Shown here piece by piece: positions 20,767-30,099 of a stretch of DNA of 56,656 nucleotides. Source of the DNA: Symbiodinium natans (taxonomy: Eukaryota > Sar > Dinophyceae > Suessiales > Symbiodiniaceae). The translations under genes were made by a program, and so were the position numbers. How positions within the stretch are numbered: the stretch's first letter is position 1; every line of letters starts with the position of its first letter. Where the stretch lies: NCBI GenBank assembly GCA_905221605.1, contig CAJNDS010002264.1, positions 422,492 through 479,147 of the forward strand, written 5' to 3'. Under the pieces are notes generated by a model. The model saw nothing but the letters and a program-made list of their open reading frames with translations, had not been told where the DNA came from and searched no databases.

Positions 20767-20769
20767 CAC

Positions 20770-20771
20770 CC

Positions 20772-20858
<87 letters not shown>

Positions 20859-20905
20859 ACCGCCCCCACCCCCCCCCCACACCCCCCACACCTCCCCCCC
20901 ACCCC
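20770..20905. repeat. Poly-C tract
   Basis: About 80 nearly uninterrupted C, then C-rich sequence. Homopolymer length in the assembly is probably unreliable. Confidence 0.95.
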
Positions 20906-20936
20906 AAAAAACCAAAAACGCCAAAACGGGAGAAGT

Positions 20937-21200
20937 GTGCAGGAACAAAAAAAAACACAGAACGATGTCCAATTCACCACGCAGGCCAGTACTTTCGAGC
21001 TGCAGACACATCCGCAACCGAAAACTAGTACGGAATCGCGTACGCGATTCAGTAAGGAAAACGCAGCGTCACAACATCCACGCACGGAAAGGAAGAACAA
21101 GAACATGCTTCTCAACAAGGGCGACAACATCGCGCAGGACAGTGTTTTCGAACAAGTAGACAAGTCCGTGAAGCAGAACAGCAAGAGAAAGAAGCAATAA
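20937..21200 (+). CDS. Hypothetical small ORF, 87 aa
   Basis: ATG to TAA, Lys/Gln/Thr/Asn-rich, with a basic C-terminus (KSVKQNSKRKKQ). No motif or family is recognised. The minus strand is also open over part of it. It lies between poly-C and the next telomere-like block. Confidence 0.25.
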   Translation: MQEQKKTQNDVQFTTQASTFELQTHPQPKTSTESRTRFSKENAASQHPRTERKNKNMLLNKGDNIAQDSVFEQVDKSVKQNSKRKKQ

Positions 21201-21732
21201 CATGGGGAAGACCCCACCCCGCAACTGAACCCGTTAGGCTAAACCCTAAGCCTCAAGCCCCAAACCCCACAAAGAGATCCGCTCCTAGTCACTCGAGTTC
21301 TCAACTCTTCGCTCTGCCCCAAACCCCCCTTGAGGCGGACTGGAGACGCTTGAGCTTGAGGACCGGGCTTTGTGGTTTGCCATTTAAATTTAGGGTTTTA
21401 GGGTTTAGGGTTTAGGGTTTAGGGTTTAGGGTTTAGGGTTTAGGGTTTAGGGTTTAGGGTTTAGGGTTTAGGGTTTAGGGTTTAGGGTTTAGGGTTTAGG
21501 GTTTAGGGTTTAGGGTTTGCGGCTTGGGTTTTGGAGTTTGGGGTTTTGGGACTTGGGGGGTTCAGCACTTTCCAGCTGCCAAGTTGCTCTTGGCTCATAC
21601 CTGCGCGGACTCTTGCTTGGGCTTTGGGGGGAGTGGGGGAGTGGGGGCTTCGGGTTTACGGTTTAGGGTTCCGCCGTAGACCCTAAACCCTAAACCCTCA
21701 TCCCCTAAACCCTAAAACCTAGACCCTACATC

Positions 21733-21800
21733 CTGAACCGGGGAGGGAAGTCGTTCGGGCTTGAAGTGTCTGAGTCTCTCATCCACTCCAAGATCATGCG
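21733..21800 (-). CDS. Candidate exon
   Basis: Minus strand reads RMILEWMRDSDTSSPNDFPP between CCCTAAA-type arrays. No clear acceptor. Same strand as the neighbouring exons to the right. Confidence 0.35.
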
Positions 21801-22112
21801 GGGGTAAACCCTAAACCTCGTTCGCTCAAAATCCTTCACTCCTAAGTCCTAAGCCGGGATAAGGCAGAACACACACAACCAGACAAGTTTCCCCCCCAAC
21901 CCCGACCCAAACCCTAAACCCTGAACCCGCACTTTGCGGTACCAAAGAGAAGATGCCCAGAAAATTAGAGGAACTCAAAGAGCCCAATGCCTCTTATTAA
22001 TTGGTGCTTTGGGTTTAGGGCTTGGCCCTACACCCTAAACCCAAAACCCTAAACCCTAAACCCTCGACCCTAAACCCTATAAACCCTAAACCCTAAACCC
22101 TGACCCTGAACC

Positions 22113-22157
<45 letters not shown>

Positions 22158-22277
22158 GACCCTAAACCCTAAACCCTAAACCCTAAACCCTAAACCCTAA
22201 ACCCTAAACCCTAAACCCTAAACCCTAAACCCTAAACCCTAAACCCTAAACCCTAAACCCTAAACCCTAAACCCTAC

Positions 22278-22359
22278 CCACAAGAGCAGGTCTCACTAAT
22301 AGCACTTCGCTGCGCGGGCCTTCGTCATCGGCCTCCAGATCTCCAAAGAGGGGCCGATC
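22278..22359 (-). CDS. Candidate exon (82 bp)
   Basis: The acceptor CCTTTGTCTCAG, an open stretch (DRPLFGDLEADDEGPRSEVL and onward to RPALV) and the donor GTGG|GTAGGG all agree on minus. The intron that follows is a long run of TTTAGGG units. Confidence 0.5.
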
Positions 22360-22553
22360 CTGAGACAAAGGCATAGGGCTCAGGGAATTTAGGGTTTAGG
22401 GTTTAGGGTTTAGGGTTTAGGGTTTAGGGTTTCGGGTTTCGGGTTTAGGGTTTAGGGTTTAGGGTTTAGGGTTTAGGGTTTAGGGTTTAGGGTTTAGGGT
22501 TTAGGGTTTAGGGCTTGGCTGTTTTGGCGTCAGGCTTAGGCGATGCGCAGCAC

Positions 22554-22611
22554 CACAAGACAGCAAGAGCGGGACCTCGTCATCATAGTCGTCGACCTTT
22601 GCTGCGGCGCT
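22554..22611 (-). CDS. Candidate exon (58 bp)
   Basis: The acceptor TTCAACGCAG precedes SAAAKVDDYDDEVPLLLSC and a TTGTG|GTGCTGC donor on the minus strand. Acidic and purine-first. No family is recognised. Confidence 0.45.
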
Positions 22612-22841
22612 CTGCGTTGAATGCAAGAGCCTCCACTACCGAGTCAACTTCACCCTAACCCCTAAACCCTAAACACCCTCAACTCCAAATCCAAACCCAG
22701 CACGTCTCAACCCTAAGCGTAATCTAATGAAGACTAGTTTAGGCTCGCGTACAGGGAAAGCAGGGAAATTATAACCATTGTAAGCCACTAAGTCCCAGAC
22801 GCAGGCAAGGTACGATAATCGACAGAATTTATAGCACAACC

Positions 22842-22931
22842 CTATGAACACAGGCTGGCTACGAGCTCCTCATCGTCAGTGACCTCCTCCTCTTCTGCTT
22901 CCTGCAAGGGCTTCGGACTTTGCGATTCAGG
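22842..22931 (-). CDS. Candidate terminal exon, acidic C-terminus
   Basis: After CTTGCTAG the minus strand reads PESQSPKPLQEAEEEEVTDD, then EELVASLCS and TAG. Length is 30 codons including stop. The acidic tail and natural stop suggest the end of a minus-strand gene whose earlier exons would lie to the right. Confidence 0.45.
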   Translation of the reverse strand, partial: PESQSPKPLQEAEEEEVTDDEELVASLCS

Positions 22932-23579
22932 CTAGCAAGGCGCACGAAATCCCAACCTGGGTTGGCCATTAAAATCCCAACAGGTTAGGGGTTAGGGATG
23001 TTTAGGGTTTAGGGGTTAGGGTTTAGGGTTTAGGGTTCAGGGTTCAGGGTTCAGGGTTCAGGGTCTAGGGTTTAGGGTTTAAAGTCTTAGGGTTTAGGTG
23101 TGGGGTTAGGGCTTAAGTTTTAGGGTTTGGGTCTTGGGGTTAGGGTTTAAGGGGGGTAGCACTACCTCTACAGAGTCCCAAGCCCCCCACCCCAGCCCAC
23201 CAAGCAACAGCCAAAATCCACCCCCTGAGTTTCAGGCAGCACAGCTGTGGACGGCGGTAAGACTACTATTTGCCTAAGAACCCCCCCCCCAAAAAAAAAA
23301 AAAAAAGATACTGAAACTATATATATATATATATATATATATGCTACCCCCCCCCCCCCCCCCCCCCAGCGACCTACCCTTTTTAGGCCTTTTTAGGCCT
23401 TTTTAACAAAAAATAACAAAGAAGGCCCAAAAGTCGCGTAGTTAACCACCGGGTAATGAAGGACAGTTACTGGGACACCCACCTCACAGACCCCCGATAA
23501 GCCTGCATTGGAAGAATCTACATTTTGAATCTGAAGCGGACAATGCTGTTTTTAGATGTTTAGATCAGTGTTTTTTCTA

Positions 23580-24900
23580 TGTAAATTGTGCGTTTCAAGG
23601 GCAATTAATGTTTTGTTGAGCAACTAATTTATTTATACAGTTGTGTTTGTACGAGGCAAAGTATTAATCAAATAGTGAAACATTTTTCTTGGTTCTATGC
23701 GAATTTAGCTACTAGAGTAATTATTAAGCAAAGAGCCCAATTTGACTCAAGTGAATACTATTTAAAGGAGCATACTCAACCAAGATACGAAATAAACACC
23801 ATTCTCAACCAAAAAACGGCAAAGTGTGCGTTTAAAGTGCAAATACTGTATTTATACAATTGTGTTTGTACTAGGCAAAGTATGCTCTCTGAAAAGTCCA
23901 CTGAAATACCTTATGTTTACATATTCATGAATCGTTTTTATTTTTGAATAATCATTTTATGCGAATTTAGCTACTAGAGTAATTATTAAGCAAATAGCCC
24001 AATTTGACTCAAGTGAATACCATTTTAAGGACCATACTCAACCAAAATACGAAAGAAGCACCATATTCAACCAACATATGGCAAAGTGTGGTTTAAAGGG
24101 CAAATAGTGCTTTGTTGAGCAACTAATGCATTGAAAAAGTTGTGTTTATACCAGGCAAAGTATTATTGAAGTACTATCTGCAAAGTCAAATGAAACACCC
24201 TATGTTTACATATTCATGAAACAATTTTTTTGAAGTATTCATTCTATGCGAATTTAACTACTAGAGGAATGAATTCTTAAGCAAATAGCCCAATTTGACT
24301 CAAGTGAATACTATTTAAAGGACCATACTTAACCAAATACGAAATAAACACTTGCGGAAATGGAAACGGTTCTACCTATATAACAATGAGACAAAGATTG
24401 CTGAAGTATTCACTAAAGACCACTTATATACTATGTCTGAAAAGCACAATTTGCATGAGCAAGCTTAAAAATGCACAATAATGGAAATAGAAGCGGTTCT
24501 ACTTACATAACGATGAAACAAAGATGTCTGAAGTATTCAATAAAGACCACATATATACTATGCCTGAAAAACGCAACTTGCACAATCAGGCTCAAAAAAT
24601 GCACAAGAATCCTAGAAAAGTACTTAGTGAAGGCCATACACAAGCAATTTCACAAATACATAAAAACATCCAAAAGCGCAAGCTTTTCAGGAGAATCTCT
24701 GGTAAAGTTTGGATTATAGGGTTTTGGGGTATTCCTGAACGAGTAGGAGTCACTTTTTAAGCAAACAATTCTAAGCAATAAATGCTTTTTCTCAAGACAA
24801 GTATTGCAAATGCTGCTTCTAGAGAATTAATCGCATTTACCAGGCAAATATTATCCATGCGAATTGAGCTACCAGAGCACCAAGTAATGGCTGAATAAGG
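23580..24900. repeat. Degenerate tandem repeat, about 260-290 bp, inside the AT-rich element
   Basis: The motif ATGCGAATTTAGCTACTAGA recurs at 23697, 23960 and 24246, with a diverged copy at 24857, each followed by CCCAATTTGACTCAAGTGAA. Small ORFs here (for example 24524-24760) are not supported as genes. Confidence 0.75.
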
Positions 24901-25079
24901 TCTACTACACTTGAGTACAACCAAAAGATGCACTAAACACTAGCGGCTCTACTTACATAATAACGAAACAAATAGTTCTGAAGCACTAGAAAGACCACTT
25001 GTATACTATTTCTGAAAAGCACAATTAGCATAAGCACACTTAGAAATGCGTAGTTGTTGCCTCGTGACCGTGAAGGCGA

Positions 25080-25345
25080 ACCAAAAAGCCAAAGTACCAA
25101 AACCAAAAAAACAAAAAAACAAAAACCCAAAAAACCAAAAAAAACAAAACCAAAAAAAACAAAAATACCAAAAAAACCAATTTTCCGGGACTCTTGGAGA
25201 AGCCTCATAGGGATTTCCTGAGAGTCCCGGAAAATTGTTTTTTTTGGTTTTTTGTTTTTTTTGGTTTTGTTTTTTTTGGGTTTTTTGGGTTTTGGTTTTT
25301 TTGGTTTTTTGGTTTTTTTGGTTTTGGTATTTTTGGTTTTTCTAC
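25080..25345. repeat. Foldback: AAAACC-rich arm / GGTTTT-rich arm
   Basis: CCAATTTTCCGGGACTCT (about 25177-25195) pairs with GAGTCCCGGAAAATTG (about 25220-25237). The arms extend through about 100 bp of AAAACCAAAAAA on the left and GGTTTTTTGG on the right. The loop is about 25 bp. Confidence 0.8.
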
Positions 25346-25504
25346 TGTCCCGTGTATGCGATTTTAATTGTATTTTAGTCTACGCCCTAGGAAATACGCT
25401 ATATTGCACACCGAGTTTGCTTGCAGTGCAGCTGGGTGACTTGAGACAAGGCGAAAAAGGGTAGGTCACTGGGGGGGGGGGGGTTACCATATATATATAT
25501 ATAT

Positions 25505-26045
25505 ATGATTCAGCCCCGGCGGGCCCCCCCCCCCTCCCCCCTACCCCCCCCCCCCTGTGGTGTGGTTGGGGGTTGGTTTTAGGGTTTTAGGGTTTAGGGT
25601 TTAGGGTTTAGGGTTTTAGGGTTTTAGGGTTTTAGGGTTTAGGGTTTAGGGTTTAGGGTTTTAGGGTTTTAGGGTTTTAGGGTTTAGGGTTTAGGGTTTA
25701 CGGTTTAGGGTTTTAGGGTTTAGGGTTTAGGGTTTAGGGTCCCCGCGGATGGGGTACTAAGATGATCCCCCCCCCTGTGGTGTGGTTGGGGGTTGGTTTT
25801 AGGGTTAGGGTTTAGGGTTCAGGGTTTTAGGGTTTAGGGTTTAAGGTTTAAGACTTAAGGTTTAGGGTTTAGGGTTAGGGTTTAGGTTTTAGGGTTTAGG
25901 GTTTAGGGTTTAGGGTTTAGGGGTTTAGGGTTTAGGGTTTAGGGTTTAGGGTTTAGGGACCGTAGAGTAGGCTTGGGGGGGGGGGGGATACCATGGGGGG
26001 GGGGGGGCCCAGGACGCTCGACGCTGAACCATATATATATATATA
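25505..26045. mobile_element. Second (AT)n-bounded insert containing telomere-like arrays
   Basis: The left end, ATATGATTCAGC with a GGGCCCCCCCCC run, resembles the inverted right end, GGGGCCCAGGACG...GCTGAACCATATAT. Inside are two direct copies of CCCCTGTGGTGTGGTTGGGG (about 25552 and 25772), each followed by TTTAGGG/TTTTAGGG arrays. The termini are only loosely matched. Confidence 0.35.
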
Positions 26046-26080
26046 TAGTATTCTTCCTTAGAAGGGCAATATAGGGATTC

Positions 26081-26308
26081 ATGCGTGCGCTTCTTGGGAC
26101 TCTTAAGCATCCAGCTTTTGGTCTCATAGCCACACTCTGTTTGTGTACGGCGAAACCTGCATCGAAGCTCGGCTCAGATGTAGTATCGGCTCAAATGGAG
26201 AACCCTCGCTCCACTTCGGGTTCTAGGGTTAGGGTTTCGGGCCCTCAGCCCCAATCCGGGTATGCAAACAGTGTAGACGCGACATTCAACAAAACCCCAA
26301 AACCCTGA
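26081..26308 (+). CDS. Hypothetical ORF with hydrophobic N-terminus
   Basis: Starts MRALLGTLKHPAFGLIATLC, which looks like a signal peptide or membrane anchor. Likely spliced at TTCTAG|GGTTAGGG (about 26225), because the rest of the ORF is telomere-like repeat. No family is recognised; strand not independently supported. Confidence 0.3.
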   Translation: MRALLGTLKHPAFGLIATLCLCTAKPASKLGSDVVSAQMENPRSTSGSRVRVSGPQPQSGYANSVDATFNKTPKP

Positions 26309-26352
26309 GCCTTAAACCCTAAAGCCCAAAGCATTCGAAACTCGAAAGCCCG

Positions 26353-26490
26353 CCGTAAAGCCTGAACCCCTGAACCCCTGAACCCCTGAACCCCTGAACC
26401 CCTGAACCCCTGAACCCCTGAACCCCTGAACCCCTGAACCCCTGAACCCCTCAACCCCTGAACCCCTCAACCCCTCAACCCCTCAACCCC
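26353..26490. repeat. CCCCTGAA 8 bp variant array
   Basis: About 12 pure CCCCTGAA units followed by CCCCTCAA units. The same 8 bp variant forms a separate array at 53805-53940. Confidence 0.9.
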
Positions 26491-26495
26491 TCAAC

Positions 26496-26576
26496 CTAAA
26501 GCCCGAAATTCCTCGACTCTGCCTCCTCATCATAGAACTGCAGGCCGAAAGCGCTTTCCATACGCCTTTGCCAAGG
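26496..26576 (-). CDS. Candidate terminal exon (27 codons)
   Basis: The acceptor GCGAGTCCAG precedes PWQRRMESAFGLQFYDEEAE and RNFGL, then TAG at 26496-26498. Minus strand, bracketed by CCCCTCAA on the left and TTTAGGG on the right. Confidence 0.45.
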   Translation of the reverse strand, partial: PWQRRMESAFGLQFYDEEAESRNFGL

Positions 26577-27208
26577 CTGGACTCGCAGGCCGAAAAATGT
26601 AGGGTTCAGGGTTTAGGGCCTCTCTTCGATTAGGGTTTGGGGCTTGGGTTTTGGGGGTTTGGGGTTTTGGGGTTTAGCTTCGTCTTGCATTTAGGTTGTG
26701 GCTTCGTTTTGCGCTCAGGGTTTAGGGTTTAGGGTTCCGGGCTTAAGGCCTAGCTTCGGAGAGCATCGGCTGTTCGAGGGATGGGACTCGGAAAACGTCT
26801 CGTTCAGGGTTCAGGGTTTGGGGTTTCTAGATTTGGTTGGAGGTTGAGTTGTAGGCAAACCCAAGAGAGTTGGCCAGAAGCTGATTCACTGTCAAGACTG
26901 TCAAAGCACAAGTGACAACAAGAAGATCGATGAGTTGGTCCCTCTGGATTTGGCTGGAGGGCTCCCCTGCAACCACCCTCCTGCCGCACAATCCGAAGTC
27001 TCTAGCAGGCCCCGATCGCGCTGCCCGGAAGCCAAAATCCGCATGTGCTCCATCTGTGGGCCGCCACTTGAACCCCAAACCCCAAAGCCTGCAAGCCCGG
27101 AACCTTATATGCTAAAGGGTGCTCAGGAACCCTCGAAAACGCTCCAAGGCCACCTGCACTTTGAATGCCACAACAGCCCCCCCCCCCCCCCCCCCCCCGA
27201 CACAAAAC

Positions 27209-27727
27209 AGCCTGAGCTCTGCTTCTTCGCGGGCTTTCTTGGCGGCCGCCCGCTTCTTTGCAAAGTCGGCAAACCTCCGGGGGGACTGCAGGGTGTAGGG
27301 TTTAGGGTTGAGGGTTTAGGTAGGGCTAGGGTTGGCGGTTTAAGGTTTAGGGCTTGGGGAGGTGAGAGTTTAAAGGGTTTGGGGGTCTGGTTCACGTATG
27401 TCGATTTCAGGAGTCTTGAACAATCTAGCTTGACCTCCCAACGGGAATCACTGAGGGTAGTTGGGGAGTTCTGGCACAAAATCCAGATCAGCTCCTACAC
27501 GCCCCCCTCTCCCCCTCCCCCCCCCTCCCTCCCTCCCCCGCGCTTCCCTCTCAGCCGCCGGGTGAAGCGATACAGGCCCATGGCTGCCGTGAACATGGCG
27601 CTGGCTAAGGGCTGTAAGTCGCTTTTGTTTTTTAATCGGGCAGGGGGAGGGCGGGGCTTGCCCGAATCGGGAGCCCATAAGAAGGTGTCGAGGTATCAGG
27701 GTTCCATGTTGCTTTAGCTTTTTGGGT
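27209..27727 (-). CDS. Candidate four-exon minus-strand gene segment
   Basis: Predicted exons on the minus strand: 27662-27727 (acceptor CCTCCTCCCCCAG; KATWNPDTSTPSYGLPIR; GC-type donor), 27555-27611 (acceptor CTTACAG; LASAMFTAAMGLYRFTRRL), 27396-27450 (acceptor ACCCTCAG; SRWEVKLDCSRLLKSTY; donor GTGAAC) and 27209-27285 (acceptor CTGCAG; RRFADFAKKRAAAKKAREEA; donor GTTTTG). A hydrophobic segment followed by a basic helix suggests a small membrane-associated protein. Conflict: 27555-27613 also makes a good plus-strand exon (pyrimidine tract, TCTCAG acceptor, canonical GTAAGT donor). Confidence 0.35.
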
Positions 27728-28141
27728 CTGGGGGAGGAGGGACTGAAGGCTGATACTGTGCCCATGAAGGGGCCGTAGCCCCCACCTCTGGGATGAGCAT
27801 TTCTTGCTGGTGTTTGTTGCACGGCCCTGGCTCAGGGTTAGGCTGAGTTTAGGGCTTGGGAAGGCTTGGGGGGGGGGGGGGGGGGGGGAAGGAAACAAAT
27901 TGGTTTGGGGGGTATGGATGGGGGAGGTTGATTCTGAATCCTTCCATCCACGCCGCGGCAAGCACGGCGAACAAGCTCAACGTTCAGGGTGATCTGCCAG
28001 CTGGATTTCCGATGCGATTATCAAGCAGCATGCAGGCAGTCTGTCCTACACCCCAAGACCAGAAGCTGTGGGGTTTCGGATGGGGCTCTGGGTCGAGGGT
28101 CCAGGGTTGAGGGCTTAGGGCTTAAGGGTCTTAAGATCTGG

Positions 28142-28268
28142 CCCCCCAAATCCCTTGGGCACAGGAGCTTTTTGAAACGAGCGCGCGAGTTGAACAGAGC
28201 CTTGGACAGAAGGACGGGTTCGCGGTTCGGGATGCTCGGAATGTTCGTCTCCCTCAGCACGTCTCCGT
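28142..28268 (-). CDS. Candidate exon
   Basis: Acceptor GAGCTGTTGCAG, then DGDVLRETNIPSIPNREPVL and a basic stretch including NSRARFKKLLCPRD. Mostly G/C-ending codons. The plus strand is also open over this interval (RELNRALDRRTGSRFGML), so confidence is limited. The donor is unclear. Confidence 0.35.
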
Positions 28269-28805
28269 CTGCAACAGCTCACACTCTGGGCAAAAAACAG
28301 ATGCTAGTCGCAGCTAGTCAAGGGAAGCTGCCGGGAGTTGCAGCGCCACGGGGAACCGCCAATGCAGAAACACTTGCTTCTTCAGACAACTGCCCCTGGC
28401 CCTTATGCGGCTTTGAGAAGGTAGCGTAGACCCCCAAAAGCCCTGAAACCATAAAGCTCTAAGAATAGACTACATCCCCCACGGCCCTACAAGATGCAGT
28501 CTCCCAAAAAAAGGAACTAAACACTGAACCCCTAACCCCCATGGATTGTACACCCCAAACCCTAAACCCTAAATCCTAAACCCTAAACCCTAAACCCTAA
28601 ACACTAAACCCTAAACCCTAAAATGTGGATACCTCGAGTTTAGGGCTCCCCAGTTGCAGCGGTCCGCAAGCCGGCAACTATGCGGAGCAGAGGCAAGGGG
28701 CGAGCTGCTAAAACACCACGCGTTGGACCCATGGCTATACTCCCCTTAGAACCTTAATAGAAATAAGATGTTTAATACCCCTTGGGCTTTATATAAACAG
28801 AAATT

Positions 28806-28849
<44 letters not shown>

Positions 28850-28850
28850 A
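28806..28850. repeat. (TA)n microsatellite
   Basis: About 45 bp of alternating TA with one G, in a 28740-28900 stretch with no gene evident. Confidence 0.95.
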
Positions 28851-28995
28851 ACAAGGGCGATAAAAATGGATAAAATCTTGAAACAACTGGAAGAGGCTTA
28901 AGGCCCAAACACTACCGCTTATACCCTACACCCCAAACCCTGTAACACTACAGCTTCTACCCTAAACCCCAAACCCTAGAAACCCCAAACCCGAC

Positions 28996-29099
28996 TTGTT
29001 TCTGGAGCTTTGAAGCCCCCTTGCATACTGCGCAGGGCAGTCTCGTTTCGCAGGGCTCCTCCTCGTCGTGCGTTGGCTCGGGTAGTGGACTGCAAATGA
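28996..29099 (-). CDS. Candidate exon with a CxxC pair
   Basis: Acceptor CATTTGCAG, then an acidic segment (PEPTHDEEEPCETRLPCAVC), then KGASKLQKQ and the donor AACAA|GTCGGG. The two closely spaced Cys are all that hints at metal binding. Confidence 0.45.
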
Positions 29100-29314
29100 C
29101 TGCACAGGTTTAGGGTTTCGGGTTAAGGGTTTAGGGTTTGGGGTTCAGGGTTGAGGGTTTAGGGATGAGGGTTGAGGGGTAGAGTGGAGATTGCCGCTCA
29201 GTTTAGGGCTGGGGGTTTGGAGCTTGGGCGGAAGTTCGGGTTGAGGGTTTCAAGGCTTGGGCGGTTTTACTTTGAGGCTTGGCAGCCCTAGCCCTACACC
29301 CCCAAAGCCTGAAC

Positions 29315-29400
29315 CTCTCTCCTGGAGCAGGCGTTACCCCGTACCCAGGCGGTTCCTTTTCAGGGTTGGGTAAGTATTTAAGCAGGTCCCCTGCCTCCTC
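29315..29400 (-). CDS. Candidate exon
   Basis: Minus strand reads EEAGDLLKYLPNPEKEPPGY, then GVTPAPGERF and the donor GAGAG|GTTCAGG. Natural-looking composition; the opposite strand is poor. No family is recognised. Confidence 0.45.
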
Positions 29401-29840
29401 CAAACAAGGGACCCTGGCTTGGAATAACCCTAAACCCTAAACCCCAAACCCTAAACCCTAAACACTGCTTTCAAGGGCGGTGCATGTGAAAGTTCAGACA
29501 AGTCTACAAGGGGTGGGCAGAAAAGTACAACCCAAAGTTAGGCTCGCCTAGAGGGCTCCTGTCACAAGGACCCAATTTTTAGGCTACGTACCCCATACGG
29601 GCCCTGAAATTTGGAGGATGCCCACATTGAAATGAGTCTTTGGGGTCTGGGGGTTTTCTTCTGGCGCAGCACGCATGGAGCTTGGGCTGGGGGTTTAGGG
29701 TCTGCCGTAAACCCAAAGCCTACAAAACCTTAAACCCCAACCCCACGGCCCCTAAACCCTAAACCCTAAACCCGAAACCCTAAACCCTAAACCCTAGCCC
29801 TAAACCCTAAACCCTAAACCCTAAACCCCTAAAACCACAC

Positions 29841-29942
29841 CTTTGAACCGCACCCAGTTGCGGAGCCCTGCATCAGTTCGAGGCAGCGTCGATCGTCTTC
29901 GGAAAGGGCTGCTGGCCAGGTCGCCAATGGAAGCTTTGTCTC
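29841..29942 (-). CDS. Candidate exon
   Basis: Minus strand reads DKASIGDLASSPFRRRSTLP, then TDAGLRNWVRF and an AAAG|GTGTGG donor. Left flank CCCTAAA, right flank TTTAGGG. A weaker plus reading exists (FEAASIVFGKGCW). Confidence 0.4.
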
Positions 29943-30099
29943 TCACAAGGGCCCTTAGGGTTTAGGGTTTAGGGTTTGGGTTTTGGGGTTTCGGGTTTAG
30001 GGTTTAGGGTTTAGGGTTAGGGTTTAGGGTTTTTGGGCGGGAGGGTGGGGGCAGGTTGGGGGGGTAAGGTCATACCCCCCAAACCGGGGTCAGGGGGAA

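Larger units (their letters stand above)
21240..22530. repeat. Telomere-like arrays in both orientations
   Basis: TTTAGGG at 21394-21518 and 22389-22512; CCCTAAA at 22158-22272; CCCTCAA at about 22100-22160. Exon-like islands interrupt them at 21300-21385, 21560-21620, 21733-21800, 21930-22010 and 22278-22359. Confidence 0.9.
23342..25491. mobile_element. AT-rich element with terminal inverted repeats, no transposase seen
   Basis: CAGCGACCTACCCTTTTT at 23367-23384 matches, inverted, AAAAAGGGTAGGTCACTG at 25454-25471 (17 of 18). Outside each lies a C run (23347-23367; G run 25471-25483), then TGSTA/TTACC and an (AT)n tract. The inside is markedly AT-richer than its surroundings and holds no telomere-like arrays. 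No ORF resembles a transposase. A non-autonomous DNA transposon inserted at TA/(AT)n is the best reading; the poly-C inside the terminus is unusual. Confidence 0.55.
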
